Positions 50,416 through 62,491 of a stretch of DNA of 64,000 nucleotides are shown here, piece after piece. The notes below the pieces were generated by a model that saw nothing but the letters and a program-made list of their open reading frames with translations, did no database searches and had not been told where the DNA came from. Location of the stretch: positions 22,904,051 to 22,968,050 of the forward strand of contig CM037880.1 in NCBI GenBank assembly GCA_021292165.1, in the 5' to 3' direction. Origin of the DNA: Shinisaurus crocodilurus. Taxonomy: Eukaryota; Chordata; Lepidosauria; Squamata; Shinisauridae. The translations under genes and the position numbers were made by a program. The first letter of the stretch is position 1; every line of letters starts with the position of its first letter.

Positions 50416-51199
50416 CTCTACTTAAAGACCTGTCAAAGGATAAAAATGGAGAGATCTCTTAATTTCACCTAATAAAATTGAGGTGGAGGGAAAATTAAGG
50501 CTACAGGATGTTATCCTTGATGCTATCTTTATTATATGAGATTGGTATGAGGGAGACATATATTTATTTGGATTATTAAGGTTATGTACTTATATTAAAT
50601 ATGATTGAATTTCTTTCAAGGTTATTTTTGGGTTTAATTAGTTGCATATTGGTTTGGTTTAAGATATTTATAACATTCTTTGTAATGTTTCTACCTGTCA
50701 TTTAGTGAATTGTTCTCTGTTTTAACTCTTTCCAAGCTTTCCTTGGGGAGCACATATGCAGTCAAAACAAAGGAGGAACATGATGGCAATTCTGTTGAAA
50801 TGTGCAGATCAGAAATCACAATCTCGAAATGAGCAACAGAAATAGAAGAGAAAAGAGAATAAACAGTGAGAAGGACGGGAAGTAAGGAGAGGTGCTCATT
50901 GGTTGATATGAAATACGCTATTTCCCATTGATCTGTAAAATAACTCTTCCTCAGATCTTGGGAGATGAGATCATAGTTGTTTCATTTCTTCGATTCACAT
51001 CCAGTTACTAATTTTATTGAGCTTGGCCAGCACTTTCAATGTGAATTCTTAAGGACAAATTTCAGTGGTATACATTTCACTGATTTCTTCCATTTGTCTG
51101 TCTATCATCTATCTGTCTGGGAATATTAGTTTTTTATGAAATCCTTGCCATTTCCAAAATAGTTGACCTGTTTTGGAAAAACATGTTACAGAAATGATC
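50416..51199. other. Intronic DNA, nothing identified
   Basis: No repeat or exon was recognised. Confidence 0.4.
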
Positions 51200-51713
51200 A
51201 TTCTGGGCAGTTCAGATGTCACACGGACCTGGTTCAGATGACAGGACAGCTCACCATGGGTTAATAACTGTAAAACAGACAGTGAGTTATGTGAGGGTTG
51301 TTTAGTCCTCAAATAACCCCCACTGCCCGGGTTCAGATGACACAACGAGCCAGAGCAACCTCCAGTTGGGGCCTGCATATTCAGAATGGTGGCCTGGCAC
51401 ACACCACAGCTTCTCACCACTAAGTTAATGCCAGATTTCTTAAACCACAGTGAAAGGAAGAGTGAGCCAGTTCACATGACATGACAACCCATCATGGGTT
51501 AATTTACCTGTGAGAAGCTGTAATGGTGCCGTCCACCGTTATGAATATGCAAGCCCCAACTGGGGGTTGTTGTGGCTTGTCATGTCATTCGAACCTGGGC
51601 AGCGGGGACTAAACAGCCCTCACATAACCCCCGATCTGCTTTAGTGTTATTAACTCATGGTGGGCTGTCATGTCCTTCAAACTCGGTCTATGTGACATCT
51701 GAACCACCAGAAT
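51200..51713. mobile_element. Long foldback hAT-like MITE (514 bp)
   Basis: Outer arms CAGTTCAGATGTCACACGGA and GTGACATCTGAAC pair, followed inward by CACCATGGGTTAATAAC / GTTATTAACTCATGGTG. An inner pair GCCCGGGTTCAGATGACAC / GTCATTCGAACCTGGGC flanks a further arm ending in CAGTTGGGGC / GCCCCAACTG. It is related in style to the element at 25941. Confidence 0.75.
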
Positions 51714-52024
51714 AACCATTGTCCCTCTACTCCCTGGAAGGGGACTCTTATCTCCCACCTTAACTGCAGTTTAAGGATATGTTGGCACCACCTTTAACCA
51801 CATAATGCAGTGCTAAGTACCCCTTTAACTGAGTTTTGAAACCAACCAGCATTACTGCTGTAGTTTGTAGATAGGCCAATGTCTGCTTAAAAGGACAAAA
51901 CATTTGTTGTTGTGTCCCACCATGTACTTCATTTCTCCATTCAGTTTGGGGCACGTCACATCTTTCTTTCTTAGAAAATGTATACCCTGCCCTTCAAAAA
52001 GATTTTTCCCATATTACTTACAGC
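51714..52024. other. Intronic DNA, nothing identified
   Basis: No repeat or exon was recognised. Confidence 0.4.
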
Positions 52025-52685
52025 ATATTAGTGCAGAAGGTAGTAACCTTAAGACTGGATTACTGCAACGTGCTCTATGTGGGGCTGCCCTTAAAGTTGG
52101 TCAGAAAGTTACAGCTAGTGCAGAATGCAGCAGCTCGACTGTTGTTGGGAGCTGTTCTTTTTCAGCATGTAACACTTTTACCGAAGGAACTGGACTGGCT
52201 GCTTATTTGCTACTGGGCCAGGTTTAAAGTTTTGTTATTGTTGTATAAAGTCCTAAACAACTAGGAACCAGGCTATCTGAGAGAGCACCTGCTCCCTTAC
52301 CAGCTTGCTTGGTCTCCCTTACCAGCTCAGTCTCTGAGGTCATCAGATGAGGCACTCCTGGTGGTTCTGCATGGAGCTGTGGCCCGTTTCGAGTCCACTT
52401 GGAGCAGAGCCTTCAGTGTATTGGCTCCCTCTCTATGGAACTCGCTGCCTGTTGATATCAGGCAGGCACCAATGTTGTTTTGTTTTCAGTTTCTGCTGAA
52501 CACATTTTTATTTAAACAAGCCTTTCCTGACTAACCAGCCACAGTTTTATTAGCATAATTTGATTTTAAAGATTTTAACTCTGTATTTTGTCGTCTTCTT
52601 CTTCTTCTTCTTCCTTTTTATTGTTCACCACTCAGGAATTTGATTGGCTGTAGAGCTGTATATAAATCTTGCAAATAAATAAATA
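52025..52685 (+). mobile_element. L2-type LINE 3' end
   Basis: Reverse-transcriptase C-terminal sequence in pieces (LDYCNVLYVGLPLKLVRKLQ, then QNAAARLLLGAVLFQHV) at 52050-52264, followed by decayed C-terminal and 3' sequence and an (AAAT)n tail at about 52670-52688. A (TTC)n run of about 6 units lies near 52592. Confidence 0.8.
52031..52264 (+). pseudogene. L2-type reverse-transcriptase C-terminal fragment
   Basis: A 77-codon frame whose peptide matches the L2-clade C-terminal region: LDYCN, a GLPLKLVRKLQL segment and QNAAARLLLG. It has no catalytic domain and no host function. It ends in a stop at 52262-52264. Confidence 0.75.
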
Positions 52686-52689
52686 AATG

Positions 52690-53250
52690 CAATCCATAAA
52701 ACACATTAAAATTCCACAATAAATAGAAACTACATATTAAAATTATTATAGTTATTAAAAGTACAATTATAAAAAGCTCTGGGAAAATAAAAAGGGGGTT
52801 GCCTGGCACCAGAAAAATAGCAAGGTATGGGTCAGGCAGCCCTCCCTGGGGAGAGCATTTCACAGCTAGGGAACCACCACTGAGAAGGCCTTCTCTTGCG
52901 TTATGATGTACTTGACTTCAAATGGTAGGGATACCCGGAGGTGGGACCTTAAGAAGATCTTAATGTACAGGCAGGTTGATCTGGAGATGCGTGATCATGT
53001 GCCCTGGTCTAAAGGGCTTTAAAGTCTAGCACCAGCACCTTCAATTGTTTCTGGAAATGGACCAGGTTCAGCCATTTAAGCGTTGACAAGATAAGATTCC
53101 AACTTCTGGTCCCAGTTAGCTGCCTAGCAGCTGTATTTTAAACTAACTGCACTTTCCAAAGGCAGCTCCACATGCAGCATATCACAGTAATCTAACCTGG
53201 AGGCCCTCTCCCTCTTATGCATCACCTCAGTTTGGAAGGGATATTGTATC
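52690..53250 (-). mobile_element. L2-type LINE 3' end, antisense, tail to tail with the previous copy
   Basis: AAATTCCACAATAAATAG and the ACA/ATTAAAA-rich part, then GGGAACCACCACTGAGAAGG and TAAAGTCTAGCACCAGCACC, match the other antisense copies (25355, 29213). It sits immediately after the tail of the + strand copy, so the two are tail to tail. Confidence 0.6.
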
Positions 53251-54152
53251 TAATCAGCTTTTGTTACAGATAGACATCTATTAAACCTGTAAGCACCAGC
53301 AAAGCATGAGGCATGAAGAATCACAGAAATTCACTGTCCATTCTGACGAGTCATAGTTTTCTTGAATGGTACTCCCTAACTCTTGTTTGGTATATTTGTA
53401 GATGTCAATACCTACACATGAATAGAGAAATGACATCTGGGTTGGGTACTTAACTGTCATGCCCATTATTTCCTTACTTTCCTTGCAAAATTATACAAAC
53501 TTAAGAAAAAGTTTCTACTAAATCCAATTTGCAATCTAATTTAAGTCCCTTCTGTTCTGTGAGGCAGAGGAGGAACATGGTGCTAAAAGGCTGGGTGGGT
53601 TAACAGTATTATCATAATTAATGCCTTGCAAAGCTCTCTCTTTTCCCCCTTAGTGGGCAAAACTTCTTATGTTTTAACTCCTTTATGCTCCATTGCTTCA
53701 GTAATTTCTAAGAAGGGATAAGAAATGGCAGCCTCCTTCCTCACACTCCTATTTAAGAAGGTTTAAGCGTAAAGTGGCAAATGCATTTACACATTTTCTC
53801 TGTATTTTCACTATAGATTTTGTACTGCTCCAGAGAGTCTGCCACTTTGCCTTACAATCTACAAGTAAAACACACACACACACACAACGGTTCCTAATGC
53901 AGTGACCTAATACTGTTGTCACATTACAAACCCATGATGTTTTCACAACATCATTGACTGCACATGGAAAACTTAAGAGTTGGGATGAACCCTGCCCAGC
54001 TGCGGGAAATTCTATCTTTGATGTTTTCCTGACACATTCCCATTTACACTCTTAAAAACTGTTCATGACGGAAATGTCACAAAGTAACTACCTTTGTGGG
54101 GAGCATACATAGTTCCCCCAGCCCTCGTGTATCTCTAGCCTTTCCTGTATTC
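53251..54152. other. Intronic DNA, nothing identified
   Basis: No repeat or exon was recognised apart from a short (CA)n near 53870-53886. Confidence 0.4.
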
Positions 54153-54278
54153 CAGGGGAGGGCAACATGTACCCCTTCAGATGTTTTGGCCTACAACTCC
54201 CAGCATAGCCAATGGTGAGGTATGATGGGACTTGTAGACCAAAATGTCTGGAGGGCCAAAAGTTGCCCTACCCTACTG
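54153..54278. mobile_element. hAT-like hairpin MITE
   Basis: CAGGGGAGGGCAACATGTAC and CAGATGTTTTGGCCTACAAC pair with GACCAAAATGTCTGGAGGGC and GTTGCCCTACCCTACTG. TATTC occurs on both sides (54148-54152 and 54279-54283). Confidence 0.75.
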
Positions 54279-54594
54279 TATTCCATAGCCTTCTTTGGCC
54301 CCTTTCCAGCTTAGGTGTAGTTGTCACACTAGAAGGCTTCTGGATTGTGGGCCAAGCTTGAGGTGGGGGGGGAGCCCTCTAGGGAAGAGAAAGGGGAGTT
54401 CTGACCCCATTAGATGGTGGGCTATGACGGAGGAAGAGGGGGCAGAGGGCTGAGCAATGAAAAGAGTCAGGAGATGTAACTGTCCATCACTGAGGGAGAT
54501 TCATTGAGCTTCGGCTCCTGTGTTTTTCACTCAGGTGCAGGTAGTGACGAGCCCTTCCAATTGTCAGGCTTCCTGACTGCCACAATTGCTACCT

Positions 54595-54838
54595 TTATTT
54601 ATTTATTTATTTATTATATTTATACCCCGCCTTTTTTCCTGAAAGGAACCCAAGGCAGCTTACATAATCCTTCTCCTCCTCTCCATTTTATCCTCACAAC
54701 AACCCTGCGAGGTACGTTAGACTGAGAGTCCGTGACTGGCCCAAAGTCACCCAGTGAGTTTCATGGCCGAGCGGGGAATAGAACCCGGATCTCCCGAGTC
54801 CCAGTCCAACATTCTAACCACTACACCACACTGGCTCT
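54595..54838 (-). mobile_element. Sauria SINE, antisense
   Basis: Reversed tail (ATTT)n with TATAATATTTATACCCCGCC-type sequence, then CCCAGTGAGTTTCATGGCCG and the reversed head ending CTACACCACACTGGCT. Near full length. Confidence 0.9.
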
Positions 54839-56805
54839 CATTAGAAATTAGTTATTTCGGCTTCCAGGAGAAACCATACAAAATGCTGATTGGCTGCCCT
54901 GATGACCACGACTGCTGCTCCCCATGCAGAGTGCCAACTAGTTGGCCCTTACAGCATTCATGAGAGACAGGGCTCCCATGGAAAATTTTTTTAAAAGTCT
55001 AAAAAACAAAAATGCACCCTCAATTAGCTTGGGGGGGCAGGTGGAGTGCTGAATAAAAGTTTAAATTGGTAAACTTGCTAGGCACCTTTTTAAAACAGGT
55101 AACATTAGCCAAAAAATCTTCCCGAAGCATGGGAGGAACATAAAAGACATACTTGGTATTCCAGTAGCCTAAAGGAGCAAGGGTAGGTGGAAGGAGACAC
55201 AACAGGGGAAAAAACAGGTTCTGCTCCTGTGGGGAGCTACTCTTGCCTCAGCCCCAAGGAACTACAACATGAAACCAGAAGTGACAGCTGTGTGGAACTG
55301 TTTGCAGTATCTCTTTGGAGCCAGGCAATGTGCTAGGCTAGGTGGCTTCATTCCTGGAGACCATGGCTACCTCTCTTCCAATGGCAAGTAATGATGGAGC
55401 CCCATGGGATTAGGAGAGAAGCTCATGTCTTAAGGATGTTGACAAGGAGGATATTCATAGGAAACAGGGGGGAAATGAGAGGAAAGGTTCCACAGCAAAG
55501 CTGGGAATGGAGCAAATCTCTCTGATAGGGGCAGTACCACTAAAAGATTTGTGCTAAAGTCCTGGTGAAGGTATGACAGCACCAGATACAGTCTCTAGAC
55601 TATTGAAGGGAGCCAGTTTGACAGTTTTTCAAAATCTGGTGTAGGCCCAATAACGTTTGCTTAATATAATCATCTATCCATCAGTTGTGTGCTGCTCTGT
55701 GTTAGCTCCTTCTGATCTATAGGGAATCTAATCCATAATACTGAATATTGTAATTACTTTTATTATGTGAAGATTATTCCCCTCAGTGCATCCTCCTCCT
55801 CTTCCTCCTCCTCCCAACACAGAAATAAGCTTAGTCTGGCAGGACTTGTTGTCTGTCTGTTTGCTGCTCTAATAGCTAGCTGAGCACTGAAGTCAAGGTG
55901 AATGCTTCTATATAATTTTCTGAATCTTCCGCAACACTTTTCAGCAGTAGCAGTCATGACAAAGATCTATGTTTGCCTTCCCCCAGTCTCCTGGGACATC
56001 ACTTGTCCTCAGTGAGTTCTCAGAGATAAATGTTTTTTTCTTCTTCAGCCATTTGCTGTAGCATTTTATAATGCACATTCCATTAGCTCCTGCTGACTTA
56101 AATTTACTCACATTTCCTTTTCTTAGGCCAACCAAAAGATCATTAAAAATGTGGTGACCTTTTGGTTGGCCTAATAAAGGTATTACAATAATACAGCTTT
56201 TGGAATTTTACTTATGTCAACATGGCTACCTTTGCTTTTCATGACACATTTCCTTTGTACCTTTCAATTAACTGACCAACCTGCATTATGAAATGCCCCC
56301 TGTTACTTTCCATTGAGCCTGGCCAGTTTCAGTATCTTAATTCTTAGTGCAATTGAACTCACTAGATCTGCCGAATGTTCCTTCGTGTCTTTTGAAATGT
56401 TGCAAGAAAACAAGCACAGATATATTGACATCTGGCAGTCGTTGGAGATTCTGACTGTGTGTGTTCTTTGTTTTGTTTTCCAAATTAAGGTGGCCCCAGT
56501 TTGTGAGTGTATCTAGATCTGTTCTGTGGCTGTGTTTCCTTTGGAATGGTGTCAGCATGGGGGGGGGCGTTGTTGAAAAAGCAGAGTTCTAATTTATAGT
56601 AAAATGCTGCCTTTTAAGTCTTGTGCGTATCACATTTTTAAAAAAACAAAGCAAAAATGGCATGAGCAAACAATTCAGTTCATTACTCTGCTCATAAGCT
56701 CTTAATGCTGCCTCTGAATGTATTCTACAGCAAGACTTCAACCAGTTTACCAGCATAGTGATGTATGAGCGTACCATAGTTACAGCCCCAAACTATGTGC
56801 AGTGG
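54839..56805. other. Intronic DNA, nothing identified
   Basis: No exon or clear repeat was recognised; short TCC-rich run at 55788-55813. Confidence 0.4.
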
Positions 56806-56874
56806 TACTGCTTTGTATACTTCCTATAAGTGAGGAAGTACCGGTACTGCTTTGTGTACTTCCTATAAGTGAGA
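56806..56874 (+). repeat. Tandem duplication (about 37 bp x 2)
   Basis: GTACTGCTTTGTATACTTCC and TATAAGTGAG repeat with few changes (GTACTGCTTTGTGTACTTCC). Confidence 0.85.
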
Positions 56875-56994
56875 GGGAAGGTTGGTTGACAGATAAAGAG
56901 AAAAGAGCCATAGTTGCCACAATGCTTTGCCTTTTCTTGCTGCCTGGAGAAACACTTAAGGACACTGTGTGTGCTTCTGGATGGGCCGTAGGGG

Positions 56995-57185
56995 TGAGTG
57001 AGAATTTCATTTCAGTTCGGCTTTGATAAGAATTTACCAAAGTTCACAAAGTTATCCATATTTGGGACAAAAAAGAAACTTGAGACGTAAAAAATATGAA
57101 TGTGGGAGAAAGCAAAACTGACTGATTCGTCCATCCAGAACCAAGGCTTTGAATACTTTGCTCTTAAACGTCTGCGCTTGAATCC
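56995..57185 (+). repeat. Unclassified dispersed repeat, copy 1
   Basis: GAGAATTTCATTTCAGTTCG and ATGAATGTGGGAGAAAGCAA match the segment at 58003-58165 with moderate divergence. Inside is TTGAGACGTAAAAAATATGA, paralleling TTGAGATTTTAAAAAATCTG in copy 2. No family assigned. Confidence 0.6.
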
Positions 57186-57437
57186 CTGTGTATTCAACCA
57201 TGTTTGTGGTGCTGATAGGGTTGCCTCTGTTGTGATATGTATCACTTTACCAGCTGCAGCACATTGTTTACACATGGAAAGGACAGAATGGCTGTAAACA
57301 GGTTTTGTTATGTCTTACTAGAAACCTTGGTTTCTAGACTGTGAGAACAACATGAGCTGGTCACATGGTTTGTATGTTCTGATGACGTGCTAACTTGTTT
57401 TCTGTCTGAAGCCATCTTAGAGAGAAGCTGGACTGCT

Positions 57438-57487
57438 TTCTTCTTCTTCTTCTTCTTCTTCTTCTTCTTCTTCTTCTTCTTCTTCTT
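57438..57487 (+). repeat. (TTC)n / (GAA)n microsatellite, about 16.7 units
   Basis: A 50-bp uninterrupted TTC tract, second in this gene after 5718. Confidence 0.97.
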
Positions 57488-58002
57488 GCTGGACTTTGTT
57501 ACTGCAACAATGTAACGTCTTTGCTGAGGTGGAGTGAAGCTCAACTTACTCCACTGGATGTAATGCTTGCTATGCATTTATACTCTGCACATGGACTGTA
57601 ACTAGGAAATGTATACTCTGTAGAACTTTACTTGCTAAGTAAATAAACAGGTAGAATTAGACCTGTGGTGTTACAGAGTGTTTCCTGACTCCATGGATTA
57701 ATCTGCAACGGAGAAGCTGGAGGCAGTCTGACAACAGGGCAGACTGGGCTGGTTAACTAGCACAACATGCTGCACGGGGGGAGGTGAGATCTGGAAGATC
57801 TGTGTGTGGAATTTCAGGCGTCTGCTAGCACACAGACAGGATTATAAATCTCCCAACTCGCATACTCTGCTCACACGCGCCAACAGCCTCTTCTTTTTTC
57901 TGACAGACTCCTCATCTTTAACAGCTGTATGGCAGGCAGGTACATCATGGTTCTCCCCATGCTGGGAATAGCTTTACCTACTGAATTTGGCTGGTTCAGA
58001 TG
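57488..58002. other. Intronic DNA, nothing identified
   Basis: No repeat or exon was recognised. Confidence 0.4.
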
Positions 58003-58165
58003 GGTGAGAATTTAGTTTCAGTTCATTTTGGATAAGAATTAACCAAAATCTGCAAAGTTCTTTATATTCGGGAGAGAAAGAACTTGAGATTTTAAAAAAT
58101 CTGAATGTGGGAGAAAGCAAAACTGATAGATTCAGCCATTCCTAAGATTGAGGATTTTATTGTGC
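58003..58165 (+). repeat. Unclassified dispersed repeat, copy 2
   Basis: GAGAATTTAGTTTCAGTTC and CTGAATGTGGGAGAAAGCAA match copy 1 at 56995. The copies are about 1 kb apart in the same orientation. Confidence 0.6.
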
Positions 58166-58484
58166 AATTGTCCTGCCTTAAACATGGATTTTTTTTCTTG
58201 GTTGAAGGAGAGGAAAAGACGGAATAGCTGCACAATTCCTTTTGGATTGGTAGTGCTAGGAGCTGTCTGCCTGGAAGCACCTTGTATCTGTGTTCTTTCT
58301 TAAGCCTGTGTCTAGCACCTTTTAGAGAGAATTTTTACTTCTCACTGGCAGCAGGCAAATAGCTAATTACCACCCTGTACAAAGAAAATGGTATAGACAT
58401 AGCAGTAGGAATGAAACAAGAGAGACCACAAGAGAGTGCCAGTAATGACCTCTTTAACAAGAGTTTCCTTTTTTGTGTAGCTGC

Positions 58485-58724
58485 TAGGGATGGGTGACAC
58501 TGAGAAACTCAACCCGCTTGCACTCAGCAGACTTTCGGCACCTCGCACTCAAGAGCTGAAAGCAGCCTGAGTCAGTTTTCTTCCCCGCAGCTTTGGCTTT
58601 TAAAGTGGGCTGTGATTTGTGGTTTGTTTTTGTTTTTTTAAAGCCAGGGAGATTTGTGTACATTCTGGCCACAATTTGCGTAAATTGCGACTGCAATTTA
58701 CGCAAATTTCCCTGGCTAAAAAAG

Positions 58725-58769
<45 letters not shown>

Positions 58770-58935
58770 ATTCCAGCATGCCTTAAAAGCGGAAGACCTT
58801 TTAAAAGCATGCTGGCTCAACTCGTGTCAGAGCGAGTCGGCCCCAGCGCTGGGTTGACAGGCTGGAATCCAGGAAGCCGAGCGGGGCCAATCCACTGGAT
58901 TTTGACCCCCGAACTAGATTCCTCGCACATCCCTA
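58485..58935. mobile_element. hAT-like MITE with a CAG tract (451 bp)
   Basis: Ends TAGGGATG and CATCCCTA are inverted, and AGCTGC occurs directly on both sides (58479-58484 and 58936-58941), giving a 6-bp target duplication. The middle holds a hairpin with stem segments GCAATTTACGCAAATT and AATTTGCGTAAATTGC, next to a (CAG)13 tract at 58728-58766. Confidence 0.65.
58728..58766 (+). repeat. (CAG)13 microsatellite
   Basis: Thirteen CAG units, then CAAAT. The polyglutamine and polycysteine frames across it are artefacts. Confidence 0.97.
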
Positions 58936-59264
58936 AGCTGCACATTTTGGAATCATAACCAAAGCCATGATGACACAGGCATTTTTCTGTTTGATGAGTC
59001 AGCCAGGCAGCTAGAGAAGCACAGCCCTCAATCAAGAATAATTGATTTAAGGTGCAACCTGCTCCTACCCTTGTTTATTCAGAAGTAAGTCACACTTTTC
59101 AATTGGATGACTGACTCCCAAATAAAGCGCACCAAGGATTGCAGCCTCAAACACAGGCAAGGATTCTTGCTTAAATGAAAGTGATCACCTATTTCTAGCT
59201 GATCTGCCGCAACAATCTTTCATTGTTGTGGATGGGGCAATTTATGATCTTTTCTCTATTATAG

Positions 59265-60029
<765 letters not shown>

Positions 60030-60110
60030 ATCAGATGTTGAACATATGAAGTTGCCTTATACAGGGCCAGACCGATCAGTCCATCTATCTACTCCAAAGC
60101 TTCAGGCAGT
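60030..60110 (-). mobile_element. tRNA-type SINE tail fragment, antisense
   Basis: ACATATGAAGTTGCCTTATA with CAGACCGATCAGTCCATC-type sequence is the reverse of the SINE tail (TATAAGGCAGC). Truncated. Confidence 0.5.
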
Positions 60111-60415
60111 GATGTCACTAAAGTTCATGTTATCTCCCGAGGAATGCAGACTTGTCTGTCTGTATTACAAATCAAACGGCACCCCTGCCCCACTTCAAAG
60201 TTCTTCTGAATATCTCTCCATCTTTTCCTGGTGCCTTGAATGCAAGAGCAGCAATCTAGGTGCTAGGAATCCTGGGAGATGTAGTGTTTCAGGATACCTG
60301 ATACTCATACTAAGGACTCAGATGCTCTGACACTCTGCAATTGCAGCTCTCAAGGCCCCAGGGAAGGAAGAATGGAGGCCTCTCAGAGAGAATTCCCTGT
60401 TGCTGCTATCACCAC

Positions 60416-60561
60416 CAGTGCTTTTTTTCTGGAGAAAAGGGTACCGGAACTCTTGGATTACATTTCCTCGGGAGTAGATGGCGATTAAATTGTAATGCAA
60501 TTAATAGAAGAAAAGGTGCTGGAACTCAGTTCTGGTGAGTTCCACCAGAAAAAAAGCCCTG
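60416..60561. mobile_element. hAT-like MITE with perfect 8-bp target duplication (146 bp)
   Basis: Ends CAGTGCTTTTTTTCTGG and CCAGAAAAAAAGCCCTG are inverted repeats, and ATCACCAC flanks both sides exactly (60408-60415, 60562-60569). Confidence 0.9.
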
Positions 60562-60569
60562 ATCACCAC

Positions 60570-61269
60570 CAAGTAAGTATGAATGGGAGAGTCAGTGAGG
60601 CATGACACAGGGGAAAATATAGGCCATCATGGGGGCATAGGGGAGGCATTTGGACCCCACTATGTTCCTGATTATGTCATTGGGAGCATGATGGGTCTAC
60701 CTTCCAGAACTGGGCTTGGGAGAGGGGAAAGTGGTATATTCTGTTTTGCCGGTGGTTGCAGGAATGGGAATAGCTCAGTTTTCCAACTGCAGTTCCAAAG
60801 TGAAACAAGGACAGTTTGCCCATTACTAGTTTCAGGGAAACACATTTCCCAGTCTTGCTATTTGAGACTTTTTAAACCGACAATCAGTCAAGACTAAATC
60901 TGGAACTTCTGGGATGCAAAACATTCGCTTGTCCCCTTCCCTTAAGGGTGAACTGTTATGGTCTATATTCAAGTAAAGTGCTGCAAGTGACTCCAAAATA
61001 AAATGTTTAATTAAACTATTAGAAAGAGAAGGAAAAGAGGAAACAAAAAGATTATTTCCCTTTTTGACATGATTCTCCCTGGTATTAGTAGATAAATATT
61101 AATAGATGTTAAAATACTGAATTAATTTTTTTTTGTGATTCAACTTCAGTCTTCTACCATCTGTCTTGCCTCTTGCAGAGTGAGGTGATGAAAGCCAGTG
61201 TGGCCAAAATGGGAATAGTAATGATCCGCTATGGTACTACAGTATGGTGGTGGTGAGACTGATTTAATA
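60570..61269. other. Intronic DNA, nothing identified
   Basis: No exon or repeat was recognised. Confidence 0.4.
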
Positions 61270-61350
61270 AAATAAGAACATAAGAAGAGCCATGCTGGAT
61301 CAGACCAAAGGCCTTTTGAGTCCAGCATTCTGTTCATACAGTGGCCATCC
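61270..61350 (-). mobile_element. LINE 3'-tail fragment, antisense
   Basis: AAGAACATAAGAAGAGCCAT and GGATCAGACCAAAGG, ending ACAGTGGCCATCC, form the reverse of the tail seen at 2960-3103. Confidence 0.7.
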
Positions 61351-62456
61351 ATGTTTTGCATGTTCAATATGCAATGTTTTCTGTATTTAGTGTGCAATGT
61401 TTTGCATTTGCAAAACAATATGCAATGGCTTGCATATTCAATGTGCCATAGAGGCTCATATGAATAATAACATAAGTGTAAACCATGTAAAACACTTTTC
61501 GCACTTCCGAACCACATGGATTTTAATACAGAAACTAGGAGGGATGAACCTTCTCCTTTCTTGTCTTTTACACCCCTGATAATTTTAACTGAAGGGTGGA
61601 ACTCACATTTTCATTACAAAAATAAATACACTGTGGAATAATAAACAGTAATTTTAATTTGAAAACAGCATTTAAGTTTGACCTTATTCAAATTTATGCC
61701 AGTAAGGTGCCTATAATTGGTATAGTGTTCTTCATAGTTTTTAATGCAGATTAATTGATTTTTATTATGATTGTATCCATAACTGCTAGTTAATTAACCC
61801 CAGTGATAACCTCACATAGACAAGTCATAACTTCCCAAGATTATCAGTGCATTCGTGATCTGTTATAACATAGGATATGTGCATTTAAAAACCAAAATAA
61901 GCAATGTAACAGCCACATTTCATATAAATATCTACAACTAATAAGGAATATAAGAGGGAAGTGGTTGTGTGCATGGCCTTGAATTCTTGAAACAGCTTTC
62001 ATTATTTCTGCTGGTAAGGAAAATTGATAAAATAGCAATTCCTTCCTGTATCCAAATTATTTTATCAGTCACTCATAGAAAAATTGTATGCACACTAATA
62101 TCTCATGAAGTATTTTCTAATACTTGTGTTCAACTCAAGTATTTAATTCTGAACGTAAAAGCCAGTTTCTTTAAGTGTGGACAGTCTCTCCCTCTCTTCA
62201 TGTGATATTTTCCAGATTTGGGTAGAAATGTTAAAGTGCATCAAATGCTGATCCTGTGGACAATAGCAGTGTCAAAATACCCACAAATTTCAGTTTGATT
62301 TATTCTGAAACCTTGTGTCCGATCTTCCAGGCAAACATTTCAGGTGACTTGTACCTAAAACATTTAAAAAAGAAAAGAAAAAAAGAAGCAGCCATATTAA
62401 AATAAACACACAGAGTCAAGTGCAGGTGCAAAAGCAAATGTTGGCCATTCTCTTAA
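61351..62456. other. Intronic DNA, nothing identified
   Basis: AT-rich sequence with short direct repeats of TGCAATGTTTTGCAT-type near 61355-61440. No exon or element was recognised. Confidence 0.4.
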
Positions 62457-62491
62457 ACCAGGGAAGGGAAACATGTGGCCCTCCAGAAGTT

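Noticed and set aside
56806..56874. Long tandem satellite
   Set aside because: Only two units, a local duplication.
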